Origin: Hirundichthys speculiger
Taxonomy: Eukaryota > Chordata > Actinopteri > Beloniformes > Exocoetidae
Length of the DNA stretch: 64,000 nt
NCBI GenBank assembly: GCA_018398805.1
Contig: JAGFBZ010000931.1
Span: 1 to 64,000 of the forward strand
Direction: 5' to 3'
Positions 1 to 11,622 of this stretch are shown here, piece after piece. Numbering within the stretch: position 1 is the first letter of the stretch; the number at the start of each line of letters is the position of its first letter. A model generated the notes under the pieces. It was not told where the DNA came from. It did no database searches and saw only the letters and a list, made by a program, of their open reading frames with translations. The position numbers were made by a program, and so were the translations under genes.

Positions 1-545
1 ACCAGGACAATAGCAGCAGCAGAACCGAATGTGGACCAGGACCGTAGCAGCAGAACCGAAAGTGGACCAGGACAATAGCAGCAGCAAGAACAAATGTGGA
101 CCAGGACCGTAGCAGCAGAACTGAATGTGGACCAGGACCGTAGCAGCACAACCAAAACTGGACCAGGACCATAGGACCAGCAGAACTGAATGTGGACCAG
201 GACCGTAGCAGCAGAACCGAAATTGGACCAAGATCGTAGGAGCAGCAGAACCGAATGTGGACCAGGACCGTAGCAGCAGAACCGAAAGTGGACCAGGACC
301 ATAGGAGCAGCAGAACCGAATGTGGACCAGGACCGTAGCAGCAGCAGAACTGAATGTGGACCAGGACCGTAGCAGCAGAACCGAAAGTGGACCAGGACCG
401 TAGGAGCAGCAGAACCGAATGTGGACCAGGACCGTAGCAGCAGAACCGAATGTGGACCAGGACCGTAGCAGCAGAACCAAAAGTGGACCAGGACCGTAGG
501 ACCAGCAGAACTGAATGTGGACCAGGACTGTAGCAGCAGAACCGG
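1..545. repeat. 31-34 bp minisatellite
   Basis: About 17 head-to-tail units containing GTGGACCAGGACCGTAGCAG and then CAGAACCGAA. Successive GTGGACCAGG starts lie at 31, 62, 96 and 127, so the period alternates between 31 and 34 bp; the 3-bp difference is one AGC triplet gained or lost. The array is cut by the left window edge and fades into single-copy sequence near 545. No transcript or protein is supported. Confidence 0.93.
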
Positions 546-1054
546 ACCAGGGCAGAGAAAAAGTTCTGCAGAAGCAGAATGATGTGAGTGAGTTTAGGTT
601 TCTAGGAGGTCAACCTGAGTCAGATAGAACTCTATATTTCACTCTTTTCATCAGAAACCTGCACAGGTGGACTCCAGGTGGTTCTGAAGCCCCCAACAAC
701 TCAACAACTGCTGAGCAGCAGGTCCACCATCAAAAATTACAATCATACATCAAAAATCTGTGATTTGGTGAAATGTTAGAATTGAAAAAGTATTTTTTCC
801 GGTGAGTTTCTGACTGGGGTCCATTCATCACCCACATTCTTGAGCAGAACCACTATGAAGAACTCACATGGAGCCAACATAGGACTCACAGGGTCAACCC
901 AAATAGGACTGGACCAGTACCAAATGGTTCCAGGAAGTGGCTTCATTCTAGATAACCAGTCTGATAGTGGAGGACGTGAAGTTATGGTCCACAGAACTGG
1001 ACCATACGCTGAGTACATAACTGTCTGCTCATGCCCCTCTGATCCAGATGAAAG
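546..1054. other. single-copy spacer, no gene recognised
   Basis: Mixed-composition sequence between two minisatellites. Open frames on both strands run on into the 14-bp array and show no recognisable domain. I see no RNA gene or mobile element. Confidence 0.6.
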
Positions 1055-1410
1055 AACTGGGGGCCAGACCTGGCCCTCCAGACTTGGCCCCCCAGACTTG
1101 GCCCCCCCAGACTTGGCCCCCCAGACCTGGCCCCCCAGACCTGGCCCTCCAGACTTGGCCCCCCAGACTTGGCCCCCCAGACCTGGCCCCCCAGACTGGC
1201 CCCCCAGACTTGGCCCCCCAGACTTGGCCCTCCAGACTTGGCCCCCCAGACTTGGCCCCCCCCCCAGACCTGGCCCCCAGACTTGGCCCCCCAGACTTGG
1301 CCCCCCAGACTTGGCCCCCAGACTTGGCCCCCAGAAAAGGCCCCCAAGACCTGGCCCTCCAGACTTGGCCCCCCAGACTTGGCCCCCCAGACTTGGCCTG
1401 CCGGCCTGGA
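1055..1410. repeat. 14-bp C-rich minisatellite
   Basis: About 25 units of CCCCAGACTTGGCC and close variants (CAGACCTGG, CCAGACTGG) with period 13-17 bp, the variation lying in the C run. Three 14-bp units make 42 bp, so proline/tryptophan-rich open frames appear in several frames at once; these are artefacts of periodicity. The lower strand is correspondingly G-rich. Confidence 0.93.
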
Positions 1411-1840
1411 GCTTGACAGGTGACAGGTGAGTGATGACTCTACTGTGTTTGAAGGAAACCCTCTGGGTGGTTTGGAGGTTCAAATAAACGCTTCATCCAG
1501 CATAATCAGGTGAAGCTGCACCACAGGATGATGAATCATGAACTTCCTGCTTTTAAAGTATTGATTTTGTCATTTATAAGTTTGACAGTGAAGAATAATA
1601 TGATTGAGAAATAAAAAGAAAATCAAATAAACGAAAACTTCCTTGATGATAAAAATACAACACGTCCTGTTGGAAATCCGTCCAGACAGGTGAGGAAGAA
1701 CTTCCAAAAACCGCCGCTGAAAGTCGACTGTAAAAAAAGCAGAAGGATGCATGAACAGACTATAAAAATATAAATTAAACTGTATTTCTACATGTGAAAT
1801 GTCAAACTCAAGTCTGAATGAATCATTTTTATCGCTTTGA
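1411..1840. other. single-copy AT-rich spacer
   Basis: Leads from the 14-bp array into the 42-bp array. No coding signal or repeat family recognised. Confidence 0.5.
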
Positions 1841-3697
1841 TATATATCAGTAGATCTGCAAGTTCTCCAGTTTAAACACAGATATCTATTAGTAGATCTG
1901 CAGGTCCTCCAGTTTAAACACAGATATCTATCAGTAGATCTGCAAGTTCTCCAGTTTAAACGCAAATATCTCTCAGTAGATCTGCAATTTCTCCAGTTTA
2001 AACACAGATATCTGCAGGTCCTCCAGTTTAAACACAGACATATATCAGTAGATCTGCAGGTACTCCAGTTTAAACACAGACATCTATCAGTAGATCTGCA
2101 GGTCCTCCAGTTTAAACATAGATATCTATCAGTAGATCTGCAAGTCCTCCAGTTTAAACATAGACATCTATCAGTAGATCTGCAGGTCCTCCAGTTTATA
2201 CACAGATATCTATCAGTAGATCTGCAGGTCCTTATCACAGATATCTAGTAGATCTGCAGGTCCTCCAGTGTAGTAGAATCTATCAGTAGATCTGCAGTCC
2301 TCCAGTTTAAACACAGACATTTATTAGAGTAAGATCTGCAGGTCCTCCAGTTTAAACATAGATATCTATCAGTAGATCTGCAGGTCCTCCAGTATAAACA
2401 CAGATATCTATCAGTAGATCTGAAAGTTCTCCAGTTTTAACATAGATATCTATCAGTAGATCTGCAGGTCCTCCAGTTTAAACATTGATATCTATCAGTA
2501 GATCTGCAGGTCCTCCAGTATAAACACAGACATCTATCAGTAGATCTGCAGGTCGTCCAGTTTAAACATAGATATCTATCAGCAGATCTGCAGGTCCTCC
2601 AGTTTAAACAGATATCTATAAGCAGATCTGCAGGTCCTCCAGTTTAAACATATATATCTATCAGTAGATCTGCAGGTCCTCCAGTTTAAACATAGATATC
2701 TATCAGTAGATCTGCGGGTCCTCCAGTTTAAACATAGATATCTATCAGTAGATCTGCAGGTCCTCCAGTTTAAACACAGATATCTATCAGTAGATCTGCA
2801 GGTCCTCCAGTTTAAACACAGATATCTATCAGTTGATCTGCAGGTCCTCCAGTTTAAACATAGACATCTATCAGCAGATCTGCAGGTCCTCCAGTTTAAA
2901 CAGATATCTATCAGCAGATCTGCAGGTCCTCCAGTTTAAACAGATATCTATAAGTAGATCTGCAAGTCCTCCAGTTTAAACATAGATATATATCAGTAGA
3001 TCTGCAGGTCCTCCAGTTTAAACATAGATATCTATCAGCAGATCTGCAGGTCCTCCAGTTTAAACATAGATATCTATCAGTAGATCTGCAGGTCCTCCAG
3101 TTTAAACACAGACATCTATCAGTAGATCTGCAGGTCCTCCAGTTTAAACATAGATATATATTAGTAGATCTGCAGGTCGTCCAGTTTAAACAGATATCTA
3201 TCAGCAGATCTGCAGGTCCTCCAGTTTAAACAGATATCTATAAGTAGATCTGCAGGTCCTCCAGTTTAAACATAGATATCTATAAGTAGATCTGCAGGTC
3301 CTCCAGTTTAAACATAGATATCTATAAGTAGATCTGCAGGTCCTCCAGTTTAAACACAGATATCTATCAGTAGATCTGCAGGTCGTCCAGTTTAAACATA
3401 GATATCTATAAGCAGATCTGCAGGTCCTCCAGTTTAAACAGATATCTATCAGTAGATCTGCAGGCTCTCCAGTTTAATCATAGATATCTATCAGTAGATC
3501 TCCAGGTCCTCCAGTTTAAACACAGATATCTATTAGTTGATCTGCAGGCTCTCCAGTTTAAACATAGATATCTATCAGTAGATCTGCAAGTCCTCCAGTT
3601 TAAACATAGATATCTATCAGTAGATCTGCATGTCCTCCAGTTTAAACAGAGACATCTATTAGTAGATCTGCAGGTCCTCCAGTTTAAACATAGATAT
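1841..3697. repeat. 42-bp minisatellite, part 1
   Basis: About 45 units built from CAGTAGATCTGCAGGTCCTC, then CAGTTTAAACAT and AGATATCTAT, modal length 42 bp with shortened units of roughly 36-40 bp. Each unit carries AGATCT and CTGCAG sites. Because 42 is divisible by three, long open frames appear on both strands (14-residue period); they are not genes. The array is interrupted at 3697 by a solo LTR and resumes in phase at 4039. The same family recurs at 62095-62445. Confidence 0.95.
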
Positions 3698-4038
3698 TGT
3701 GAGATGAGATTTATTTTATATTATTCATTCTTTATTTGTAACCACATTTATGAATATTGTGTTCCATTGTTTGGGTTTCATTTGGAACTATATAATATGC
3801 TGCACTTTAAATGCAGGTAATTTGAGTTGTGATTACGATCGGCGGAGTGATATGTTAAATGTGAGATGCCGCTTCTTGTTGTCAGTTTTCTGTTGTTCTA
3901 CGTTTTTGTTCGGACATTAAAGTGGATCCAGTTACACCGGAGTTGTCCTTGTGCTCTTTCTTCACCCACAGCCCTCGGATAGTTTAATTAGGTAATATGT
4001 AAGACAATAGTTACAGACAGCCAAAACCCTGTCTTACA
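3698..4038 (+). mobile_element. solo LTR with 4-bp target duplication
   Basis: A 341-bp non-repetitive block sits inside the 42-bp array. It begins TGTGAGATGAG and ends TGTCTTACA, giving TG...CA ends with a short imperfect inverted terminal repeat (TGTGAGA against TGTAAGA). It is flanked by ATAT at 3694-3697 and ATAT at 4039-4042, and removing the block plus one ATAT restores a normal unit (AGATATCTATC). A polyadenylation-type signal ATTAAA at 3916-3921 fixes the orientation as plus. These are hallmarks of an LTR left by recombination between the two LTRs of a retrotransposon or endogenous retrovirus. No internal coding region remains, so the superfamily cannot be assigned. Confidence 0.85.
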
Positions 4039-4395
4039 ATATCTATCAGTGGATCTGCAGGTCCTCCAGTTTAAACATAGATATCTATCAGTAGATCTGC
4101 AGGTCCTCCAGTTTAAACACATACATCTATCAGTAGATCTGCAGGTTCTCCAGTTTAAACAAAGATATCTATCAGTAGATCTGCAGGTCCTCCAGTTTAA
4201 ACATAGATATCTATCAGTAGATCTGCAGGTCCTTCAGTTTAAACACAGATATCTATCAGTAGATCTGCAGGTACTCCAGTTTGAACACAGACATCTATCA
4301 GTAGATCTGCAGGTCCTCCAGTTTAAACATAGATATCTATCAGTAGATCTGCAGGTCCTCCAGTTTAGTCCATCAGTAGATGTTCTACAGTTCTG
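4039..4395. repeat. 42-bp minisatellite, part 2
   Basis: Continuation of the 42-bp array after the solo LTR, about eight units, ending in a decayed unit near 4395. Unit sequence and phase match the part before the insertion. Confidence 0.95.
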
Positions 4396-4861
4396 GAACC
4401 AGATGGAGACGTCTGAACTATTAGAAGATGGAGTGATGTTATAGTTGGACCAAAAAAATCATAATTAGAAAATATTCTAATTATGTTGATGTTTGACAGA
4501 TTGATGTTTAAATAACTTAATTATTATGTATAATATTGTAGAAATTAATGATTCTTGAGAGTTTTATTGGCATGAACATGGTTATTTCTTCTGATCTTTT
4601 TTAATACCATCTGAATAATATTCATGTTTATATATCAGACACATTAGGTGATCCTTTTATTTCCACATATTTGATTGTTTGTTGGTCAGGAAACATGAGG
4701 AAAATGTTTCCTGGCTCCAGTTAACTTGGCCAGTTGGTAACTTTCACTTCATAAAAATTCTCTGTCGTCCGCTGGGTCTGGTTCACATTCTGGGTCACAT
4801 TCAGGTAAGCTGATACTGAATGTGTTGAATAGAAACATAAAACTCCACCACACCTCCTTTC
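4396..4861. other. single-copy AT-rich spacer
   Basis: No gene or repeat family recognised. It contains CAG|GTAAGC at 4804/4805 without a convincing pyrimidine tract. Confidence 0.5.
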
Positions 4862-5060
4862 AATTCAATTTAATTCAATTCAATTTTATTTGTATAGTGT
4901 CTGTTACAATGTCAATTGTCTCCAGGCGCTTTACAGAGACCCAGAGCATGACCCCCGAGCAAATATCATTAACTAAAAATATTATTGAATCCTAAACAAG
5001 GATAATGGAGGTAAAAAAAAAACTCAGAGGGAGAAAAAAAACTTTCACCAAACAGTGGCA
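4862..5060 (-). mobile_element. fish interspersed repeat, L2-like 3' tail
   Basis: On the minus strand this runs through AAGAAAAAACTC..., ...AAAGCGCCTGGAGACAATTG and AATAAAATTGAATTG, ending in a short ATTGA-type tandem tail on the plus-strand left side. The same family occurs in the opposite orientation at 63190-63462. Tails reading GCGC...AAATAAAATTGAATTG are typical of L2-clade LINEs and their dependent SINEs in fish; the class is inferred from the tail only. Confidence 0.6.
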
Positions 5061-6695
5061 AGAAAAAACTCAACTTCAACTCAACATCTAAACATAGACA
5101 AACGCTCCTGAAATCAAAGTTTTAACAGAAATTATTAGTTCAATTTAATTTGACTTATTATTATTATTATTATTATGAATAATAATAATGCACCGTGTGC
5201 ATATAGAAATGTTATATTTATAATGTGATATAATAAACAGGTTAAACAATAATCTAATCCAGTTGATCTAGAACTTCAACGTTTTGGTTTCCATAGCAAC
5301 CAGCTGATGACGCTGATGATGACAGCTTCCTGAGATGATGGCGGAGTTGATGCAGGACTGATACCTGCAGCAGATGAAGGTGGAGGTCTGTGAAGCTTTA
5401 GTGATGCAGAGATGTGATTGATTCTTGTTCTGTCATCTTACTTGACCACGCCGCCTGGTGGCTGCACGTGTGTGTGCGTGTGCGTGCGTGTGTGAGAGAC
5501 AGAGTGAGAACAGAGTTGTAAATCTGATCTGGTTCTGCCGCCTCTCAGTCCTGGGACAGAGAAATGAGACAGATTGATTCCTCCAAAAACTCCACCTTTG
5601 GCGATGGAAGACTTAGGGCTGTCCCAGCCTGCCGCAGTCATCCGTCGCGCTGCACTGCCCCCTGCAGCGCAACCCGAGGAGCGCACCACGCTCTGGCACA
5701 CACGCACAGCTCCTGATTGGACGCTTTGTGATGAAGTGTGAGCGTGTTTGTGCGTGAGTGGTGAAAAGTGCTGCGTGTCATGATTGTGTGTTCTTTACTC
5801 ACAGCTCTGGAATTGGGTGAGGTTCTGTTAACCCAACAATGAAGGAGACTTTGCTTTGTCATGTTTGAGCGGTGAAATGGAGCGTGAGTTTACCGACTCC
5901 TCCTTCGTTTTCAGGTTCATTCTTCACCCTTTCAGAGGTCTTTATCTCTGCTTTACTCTTTCTCCCTGTTCTTGCCCCTCGGTGCAGAGCCCAACGTCAA
6001 CTTTCCTTTGTTCTTGTAGCATTGATGCTAAAGAGGTTGATGGCGTCATCAGAGTAACTGGACCTGCTCCCAGCAGGCCAACCAGCACCTGCTGTTCCAC
6101 ACAAATTATTAGAGTTATTATTATTTTAACAAGTGCAGCAGCAGAGTCCAGGCGGCTCAGGCGTTGGATCAGCTGTCCTTGTTGTGACCCTGCAATCACA
6201 TTCGTCTTGGAGATGAGCTCTGGGTTTAACTGGAAATGTTCCAGTTCAGGCAGCACCACGATAAACCTCAGCCACATGCTAATCAGGGCCGGTTCTAACC
6301 GGTTACATTAGGACGGCTGTTAGCAATAACAGGTGAGCGACACGATCATCCAAAGCATTATGAAGCACATGCAAGATCTCTGGTGATTCACCTGTTTATA
6401 GAATCAGTCTTGTGTTTGCTTTGGCAGAAATCCTCACCCATGTCTGAGGTATTTGTCTCCTGGTTAAAGATCACCAAGTTGGTCGTCTCCTTGTGTGATG
6501 TGTTGCATCAATCCTCAACGGTGTGGAGAAGAAAGAAGACTGATTACACAGAAGAGCTGTTCAGGTGCTTGTTAGAGCATTTTGCACCTTCACAAGTGAA
6601 GTAGGTTTCACAAACAGAGAAAAGAGGAAATGGCTGTTTTTTGTATTTCATAAACAGAACCGTCCAGAACTTTGTTATGTACTATTTACGGCTAC
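5061..6695. other. single-copy spacer before the LINE
   Basis: Includes a short TTA/AAT inverted microsatellite near 5155-5190 and a GT-rich stretch near 5465-5500. A pyrimidine-rich tract ending CAG at about 5988 resembles a splice acceptor, and CAG|GTGAGC near 6331 resembles a donor, but the sequence between them does not look coding. No recognisable gene. Confidence 0.5.
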
Positions 6696-6710
6696 AGAAA
6701 ACATCTTATC
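6696..6710. repeat. 5' target-site duplication of the LINE
   Basis: AGAAAACATCTTATC, repeated perfectly at 11952-11966. The A-rich start of the duplication fits the TTTT/A-type nick preferred by L1 endonucleases. Confidence 0.9.
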
Positions 6711-6878
6711 GGGGGACTCGCGGGGGAGCAATGAGCGGATAGGACGTGTCTCGCAACAGCTCTCTAGATTTCGATTTAAAACTTCATTCTCAACAAAACA
6801 AGGACACTTTCATTGCAGCATTTATAAAAATCTGACGCCCGAAGTGCTTTGGAAAGTATAGAACTTAAGGAATCAAGA

Positions 6879-7784
6879 ATGCCAAACCCAAAAAAGGGAA
6901 ACAAACCGAAGAACGATGGTGCTGAGGAAGGCCCAAGCGGGGCCGCGGCCTTACATGAGGGAGAGGCCGCGGAGGTGAACGCATTTGACCCGAACGAGAA
7001 TGTCGTGTTAACCGCGATAGCATCTTTACGCTCCGAACTGCATATGATAAAAACTGACATTTGTGACAAGATAGACGAACGGATCGCAGACGTGTCAGTT
7101 ACACTGAGGATGGAAATTGCCGCTCTAAAAACAGAAACGGATGCTAGCATTACAACGCTAAAAGCTCAGGCTGAAACACAGGCTGAGACGCTGCAGGGCC
7201 TGGAGCAGTCAGCATCACGCACAACAGACATCGTAGCTGAGCTGGAGGCGCAGGTGAAACGTCTGACTGGGCAAGTCGACCGACTCAATGGGAAATGTCT
7301 GGACTTGGAGGGGCACTCCAAGAGGCAGAATCTCAGGATTACAGGCCTGAAGGAGGGGGCTGGGTACGGACAGGCCACCAGGGAATTTGCAGCGGGTCTA
7401 CTTAAGGAAGTTCTGGAGTTGGAGGAAAAGCCGGTTATCGATCGGGCCCACAGAGCACTGAGGAAACGCCCGGGAGATGATGAACCCCCAAGGCACCTGA
7501 TCCTAAAGATCCATCATGGCCATGTTTTTGACGACATCTTCCGCAAGATTACCAGCAAGAGAGAGCTATCTTTTCAAGGGCAGCGGATCCATATATTTAG
7601 AGATCTCCCCCAAGAAGTTGCTAAAGCCCGAGCGGCTTTCACCCCAGCCAGGAGACTTCTTCAGGATAAGCCCGGAGTCAGGTTTGGGATCGCACAGAGT
7701 TACTGTTCACTGACCCGAAGGAAGCCCTTGCTTATGCTGAACGTAATTTTGGACAGAAGTAGACAGAGCCGAATTGTAAAGTAA
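6879..7784 (+). CDS. LINE-1-type ORF1 protein (RNA-binding chaperone)
   Basis: An intact 301-residue frame from the first ATG (6879) to TAA. The protein is expected to trimerise, coat the LINE RNA and act as a nucleic-acid chaperone in the cytoplasmic ribonucleoprotein. Residues 1-40 are basic, then acidic and low in complexity. Residues 44-146 are rich in heptad-like L/I/V spacing (coiled coil). Residues 148-215 form the RRM region, with NLRITGL at 151-157 and RHLILKIHHG at 205-214. Residues 216-300 match the C-terminal domain (IFRDLPQEVAKARAAF). The length is normal for the family. A longer frame opening at TTG 6849 is unlikely to be used. ORF2 follows after about 600 bp. It is the only undamaged protein-coding gene in the window. 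Confidence 0.88.
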   Translation: MPNPKKGNKPKNDGAEEGPSGAAALHEGEAAEVNAFDPNENVVLTAIASLRSELHMIKTDICDKIDERIADVSVTLRMEIAALKTETDASITTLKAQAETQAETLQGLEQSASRTTDIVAELEAQVKRLTGQVDRLNGKCLDLEGHSKRQNLRITGLKEGAGYGQATREFAAGLLKEVLELEEKPVIDRAHRALRKRPGDDEPPRHLILKIHHGHVFDDIFRKITSKRELSFQGQRIHIFRDLPQEVAKARAAFTPARRLLQDKPGVRFGIAQSYCSLTRRKPLLMLNVILDRSRQSRIVK

Positions 7785-8390
7785 CATTACCTCGGGTCCA
7801 GTTGATAATCCAAATAAGGGACACGTAAAGCCATTTCAGCTGGACTGTTAATCATTAATGTTGTTTCCGGTGTGTTCACATCATGCAATAAGTTAAAGCA
7901 TTTCAGTGGACTGCACTCAGTATTCTTGTTAATGTTGGTATTTCAAGCTCCTATTTTTTCTACTTAAAATATGTAACTTTTTGGATTTTCTTGATGCTAT
8001 TATAGAAAATATGCACTTGGACTATATGTGCTGTTTTGTGGTTAACTACATTGTTGGAGAGCTACGAGTTGTTCTGTGCAATAACCACACTCAGAGTCTT
8101 GGGGATTAGACAAGGAGGTGACTTTAGTTATATAGTCGTAGCTGTTTATTTTATTTATTTATTTATTTATTTTTCTCTTTTTTTTTCCTTTTGCTCTTCA
8201 CTTTAGTTATTGTTGTTCCTCCTGCAGCAGAGTTGCGCTGTGCTCTGTGGTGACAGCTAGATGACGAGCCGGTGTGGGTTCGTCTGCACAGAGGGGGGGT
8301 ATGGGGGAGAGAGGGAGGAGTGTTACTTGGCAGAAGGCAATATAGCTTACGTTTATGATACAGGATAATACGGGTGTATATAAGGAGAGA
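7785..8390 (+). other. LINE inter-ORF region
   Basis: Non-coding, with an ATTT microsatellite near 8148-8172 and a T-rich run after it. It separates ORF1 from the ATG of ORF2. Confidence 0.7.
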
Positions 8391-11300
8391 ATGGGTGAAA
8401 TCATTTTTTCCTCTTGGAATGTCCAAGAGGACATTCCATATAAACGAGCCGGTTAAAAGGGGCAAAGTTTTAGCACATTTGAAATCTCTCAAATCAGGGA
8501 TTATATTTTTGCAGGAAACACATTTAAAGAAGGACTCACATCTCAGGCTTAGATATAGATGGATAAGCCAAGTTTATCACTCCTCCTTTCCATTTAAGAC
8601 CAGAGGAGTGGCCATTGTAATTCGCAAGGGAATTCTTTTTAAACATCACTCCACCAATGCTGATAGGGAAGGGAGATATGTCATAGTGGTGGGAGAGCTG
8701 TATTCTAAGCCGGTGACAATGTTAAATATATATGGGCCAAATCAGGATGATCCTGAATTTTTCTGAAAATTGTTTGGGTTAATACCAGATATTTCGAGTA
8801 CTAATTTGATTATTGGGGGTGATTTTAATTGTGTTTTGGATCAATATTTGGATAGGTCATCAGCACAAAACGTAGCTCCCTCTAATTCAAGTAAATTGCT
8901 TAATACATACATTAAAAATATGAATCTGTTTGATATATGGAGGATCTCGAACCCGACAGGCAGAGAGTACTCCTTTCATTCCCATGTGCATAATGTCTAT
9001 ACAAGAATAGATTATTTCCTGTTAGACGGAAATCTACTTCAATACTCTGGCAATGCTAAGTACCATAATATTATTATTTCTGACCACTGCCCTGTCACAT
9101 TTTCTTTTAGACTATGTGACACACCTCGACAACAGGGTAGTTGGAGGTTTAACCCACAGCTCCTTACTGATTCTGTGTTTTGTGAGTACATTAAAACGCA
9201 TGTTAATATATTTCTTGAGACAAACAACAAGCCAGAAACTGCTCCCTCTTTGCTGTGGGAGACGCTAAAGGCCTACTTAAGAGGATGCATTATTTCATTT
9301 CAAGCCTCTATGCAGAAACGTAGCAAAGAGGAATGATTAAAATTGGAAGATCAAATACAAAAGCTTGAGGCAGATAATGCACGATACCCTTCTAAAGATA
9401 AACTGAATCAGATTTTAACGCTCAAATACCAACTTAATAAAATACTCTCAGAAAAAATTAGTAAAGCCTTTATGTTTACAAAGCAGAAATATTTCGAGTT
9501 TGGCGATAAACCGCATAAGTTGCTTGCTAGACAATTACGCAAACTAGAGAATGAGCGTTCTATTTATAGGATTAAATCAGATACTGGAGAGATCTTAACT
9601 TCACACAAAGATATAAACAAACGGTTTCAGCAGTTTTATGAGAAGTTATACACATCTCAAATGAAGGCAACGGCAGGAGATATGCAGGCTTTCCTAGATG
9701 AGTGTCAGCTCCCAACCTTAAACCAAACTGAGCGTGACTACTTAGGAGCTGAGATTACATGTGAAGAAATTAGAGAATCCATAAAGTCTTTGAAAATTGG
9801 AAAAAGTCCAGGACCAGATGGATTTGGCAATGAATTTTATAAAAAATTCAGTGACCTACTGGTTCCCTATTTAAATAAAATGTTTGTACAGGCATTTGAT
9901 ATTGGAGAGCTTCCCCACACCCTCAATGAGGCCATTATTACTCTGATTCCAAAAACAGGGAAAGATGTGGAGGAAGTGGGCTCCTACAGACCTATATCTT
10001 TGTTAAACACGGATCAAAAAATTCTCACGAGAACTTTAGCCAAAAGGCTGAGTTTTTTGATAGGAAAGCTGGTACACCCAGACTAGACCGGGTTTATTCC
10101 CCAAAGATACTCGTGCTTTAATCTGCGATGTTTATTTAATGTTATATATTCCTCACAGCATCCCAATTTTAATTTAAAAAAATTTAATTTATTGTTTAAG
10201 GCCAATTTTGATCCCTTCATGGATACGCTCAGGAACAACATCCAATTTTGGAGGACGCTTCCGATTTCTTTGCTAGGAAGGACAAATGCTGTTAAAATGA
10301 TATTCCTCCCGCAGCTGTTATATCTCCTCCAGAACATACCTGTTTGTATCTCCAAAACATTCTTCAAATGCTTAGATTCCATTATTCTTTCATTTGTGTG
10401 GGATTATAAAGTACATAGAATAGGAAAAGCTCATCTTTGTAAACCCAAGATAAATGGAGGGCTGGCTTTGCCAAACTTCATTCATTATTACTGGGCCTCC
10501 AACATTCGCTCCATTGCCTATTTGTTGGATGACTCAGCTGTGCTGCCTGTTGGTTTAGAGATGGAACGAGAAGACTGTCCTCCTTTCTCTGTTGGTGCAG
10601 CCATTTTGTCACCGGTGCCGCTAAGTAAAGCCAACTATAGTAACAATCCAATTATTCATAACATCATACTCATTTGGAAACAACTTAAGAAACATTTTGG
10701 GCTTAGAAATGTGTCTTTCCTACTACCCATAGTAGCAAATCCTTCATTCGCTCCTTCTTACTTAGATGGCTCCCTTCTAGCATGGAAGGACTTGGGAATT
10801 GGTTGTGTAGGTGACCTATACCCAAAAGGAGCGTTTGCATCCTTCCAGCAACTCAAGGAAAAATATGATCTCCCACAGTGTGACTTCTTTAAATACCTGC
10901 AGGTTAGGAGTTATGTGAGAACACATCTCCCTGGATTTGAGGGTGCAGGGCCGGACAAACTGGATGGCTGTTTAAATTATTCCACGTGGCCTAAAGGTAT
11001 AATCTCTTGTCTGTACAATAAGCTCCATGGTATAGCCCCAACTGCAACTAATGCAATTAAAGCAGAATGGGAAGTCGAACTGGGTGAGCAGTTATCAGAG
11101 AATATTTGGAATAAAAGCCTGGGATATATACATACTTGCTCAGTTAACGCACGATATCGTTTAATACAATTTAAAGTTTTGCATAGATTGCATTATTCAA
11201 AGGCATAATTACACAAAATATTTCCAGAAATTTCATCTCAATGTGGCTCACCAAATGCAAACTTATTGCACAGTTATGTCCTGTGTCCCAACCTGCATAA

Positions 11301-11622
11301 CTTTTGGTCAGGGATATTTAGAATATTCTCAAAGATGTTGAAGGTGGAATTAGAACCAGACCCAGTGCTAATCACTTTAGAGATATCAGTAGGAGTGAGG
11401 AGACTACAGGTAGCTCAGAAACGTTTGTTATCTCATGGACTTCTCATTGCTAAAAAGCTCTTTCCTCTTTTTTGGAAGAAGAAAGAAGTGCCCACTGTTA
11501 AACAATGGCTCGCTGAGTCAATAGAAACTCTGCATGTAGAAAGAATTAGATTCTTTCTGAGAGATAAACTCGGAGAATTTTATAAGATTTGGCACCCCTT
11601 AATCTCCTATTTGAAAGGCTAA
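8391..11622 (+). pseudogene. LINE-1-type ORF2 (endonuclease/reverse transcriptase), broken
   Basis: The intact protein would nick target DNA and reverse-transcribe LINE RNA at the nick. It opens at ATG 8391 (FSSWNV, the APE-endonuclease start) and shifts frame within about 40 bp. It then continues in one frame with LQETHL, NIYGPNQD, GGDFNCVLD and SDHCPV (endonuclease), followed by GKSPGPDGF, TLIPKTGKD and YRPISLLNTDQKIL (early RT motifs). Stops lie at 8764 (TGA), 9334 (TGA), 10084 (TAG) and 11206 (TAA). Near 10140-10190 the text jumps from an RT motif after HPD...GFIP straight to FKANFDPFMDTL, so the RT catalytic block with the aspartates of motifs A and C (YADD) is absent; I estimate about 250 residues missing. 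The C-terminal part (LPISLLGRTNAVKM, GGLALPNF, LLHSYVLCP...FW) survives. Confidence 0.9.
8415..8438. repeat. perfect 10-bp hairpin at the ORF2 frameshift
   Basis: TGGAATGTCC, loop AAGA, GGACATTCCA. It falls at the SWNV motif of ORF2, where the frame changes, and appears to be inserted relative to the usual SWNV..N.PVKR endonuclease start. The right arm is an inverted copy of the left, the mark of a local template switch. Confidence 0.7.

Noticed and set aside
840..1430. 196-residue frame across 840-1430
   Set aside because: The second half is the 14-bp array. The first half is short and without domain or splice evidence.
1841..4395. CRISPR-like array of regular repeats
   Set aside because: Units are contiguous 42-mers with no unique spacers, in a vertebrate-type genome. 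It is a minisatellite.
4795..4812. Second recursive splice site (CAG|GTAAGC)
   Set aside because: Upstream sequence is not clearly pyrimidine-rich. A few CAGGTAA matches are expected by chance in 64 kb.
5856..6331. Possible exon with acceptor at about 5988 and donor at about 6331
   Set aside because: The pyrimidine tract is good, but the 344-bp interval has no conserved-looking peptide in any frame and the open frame extends upstream through the acceptor.
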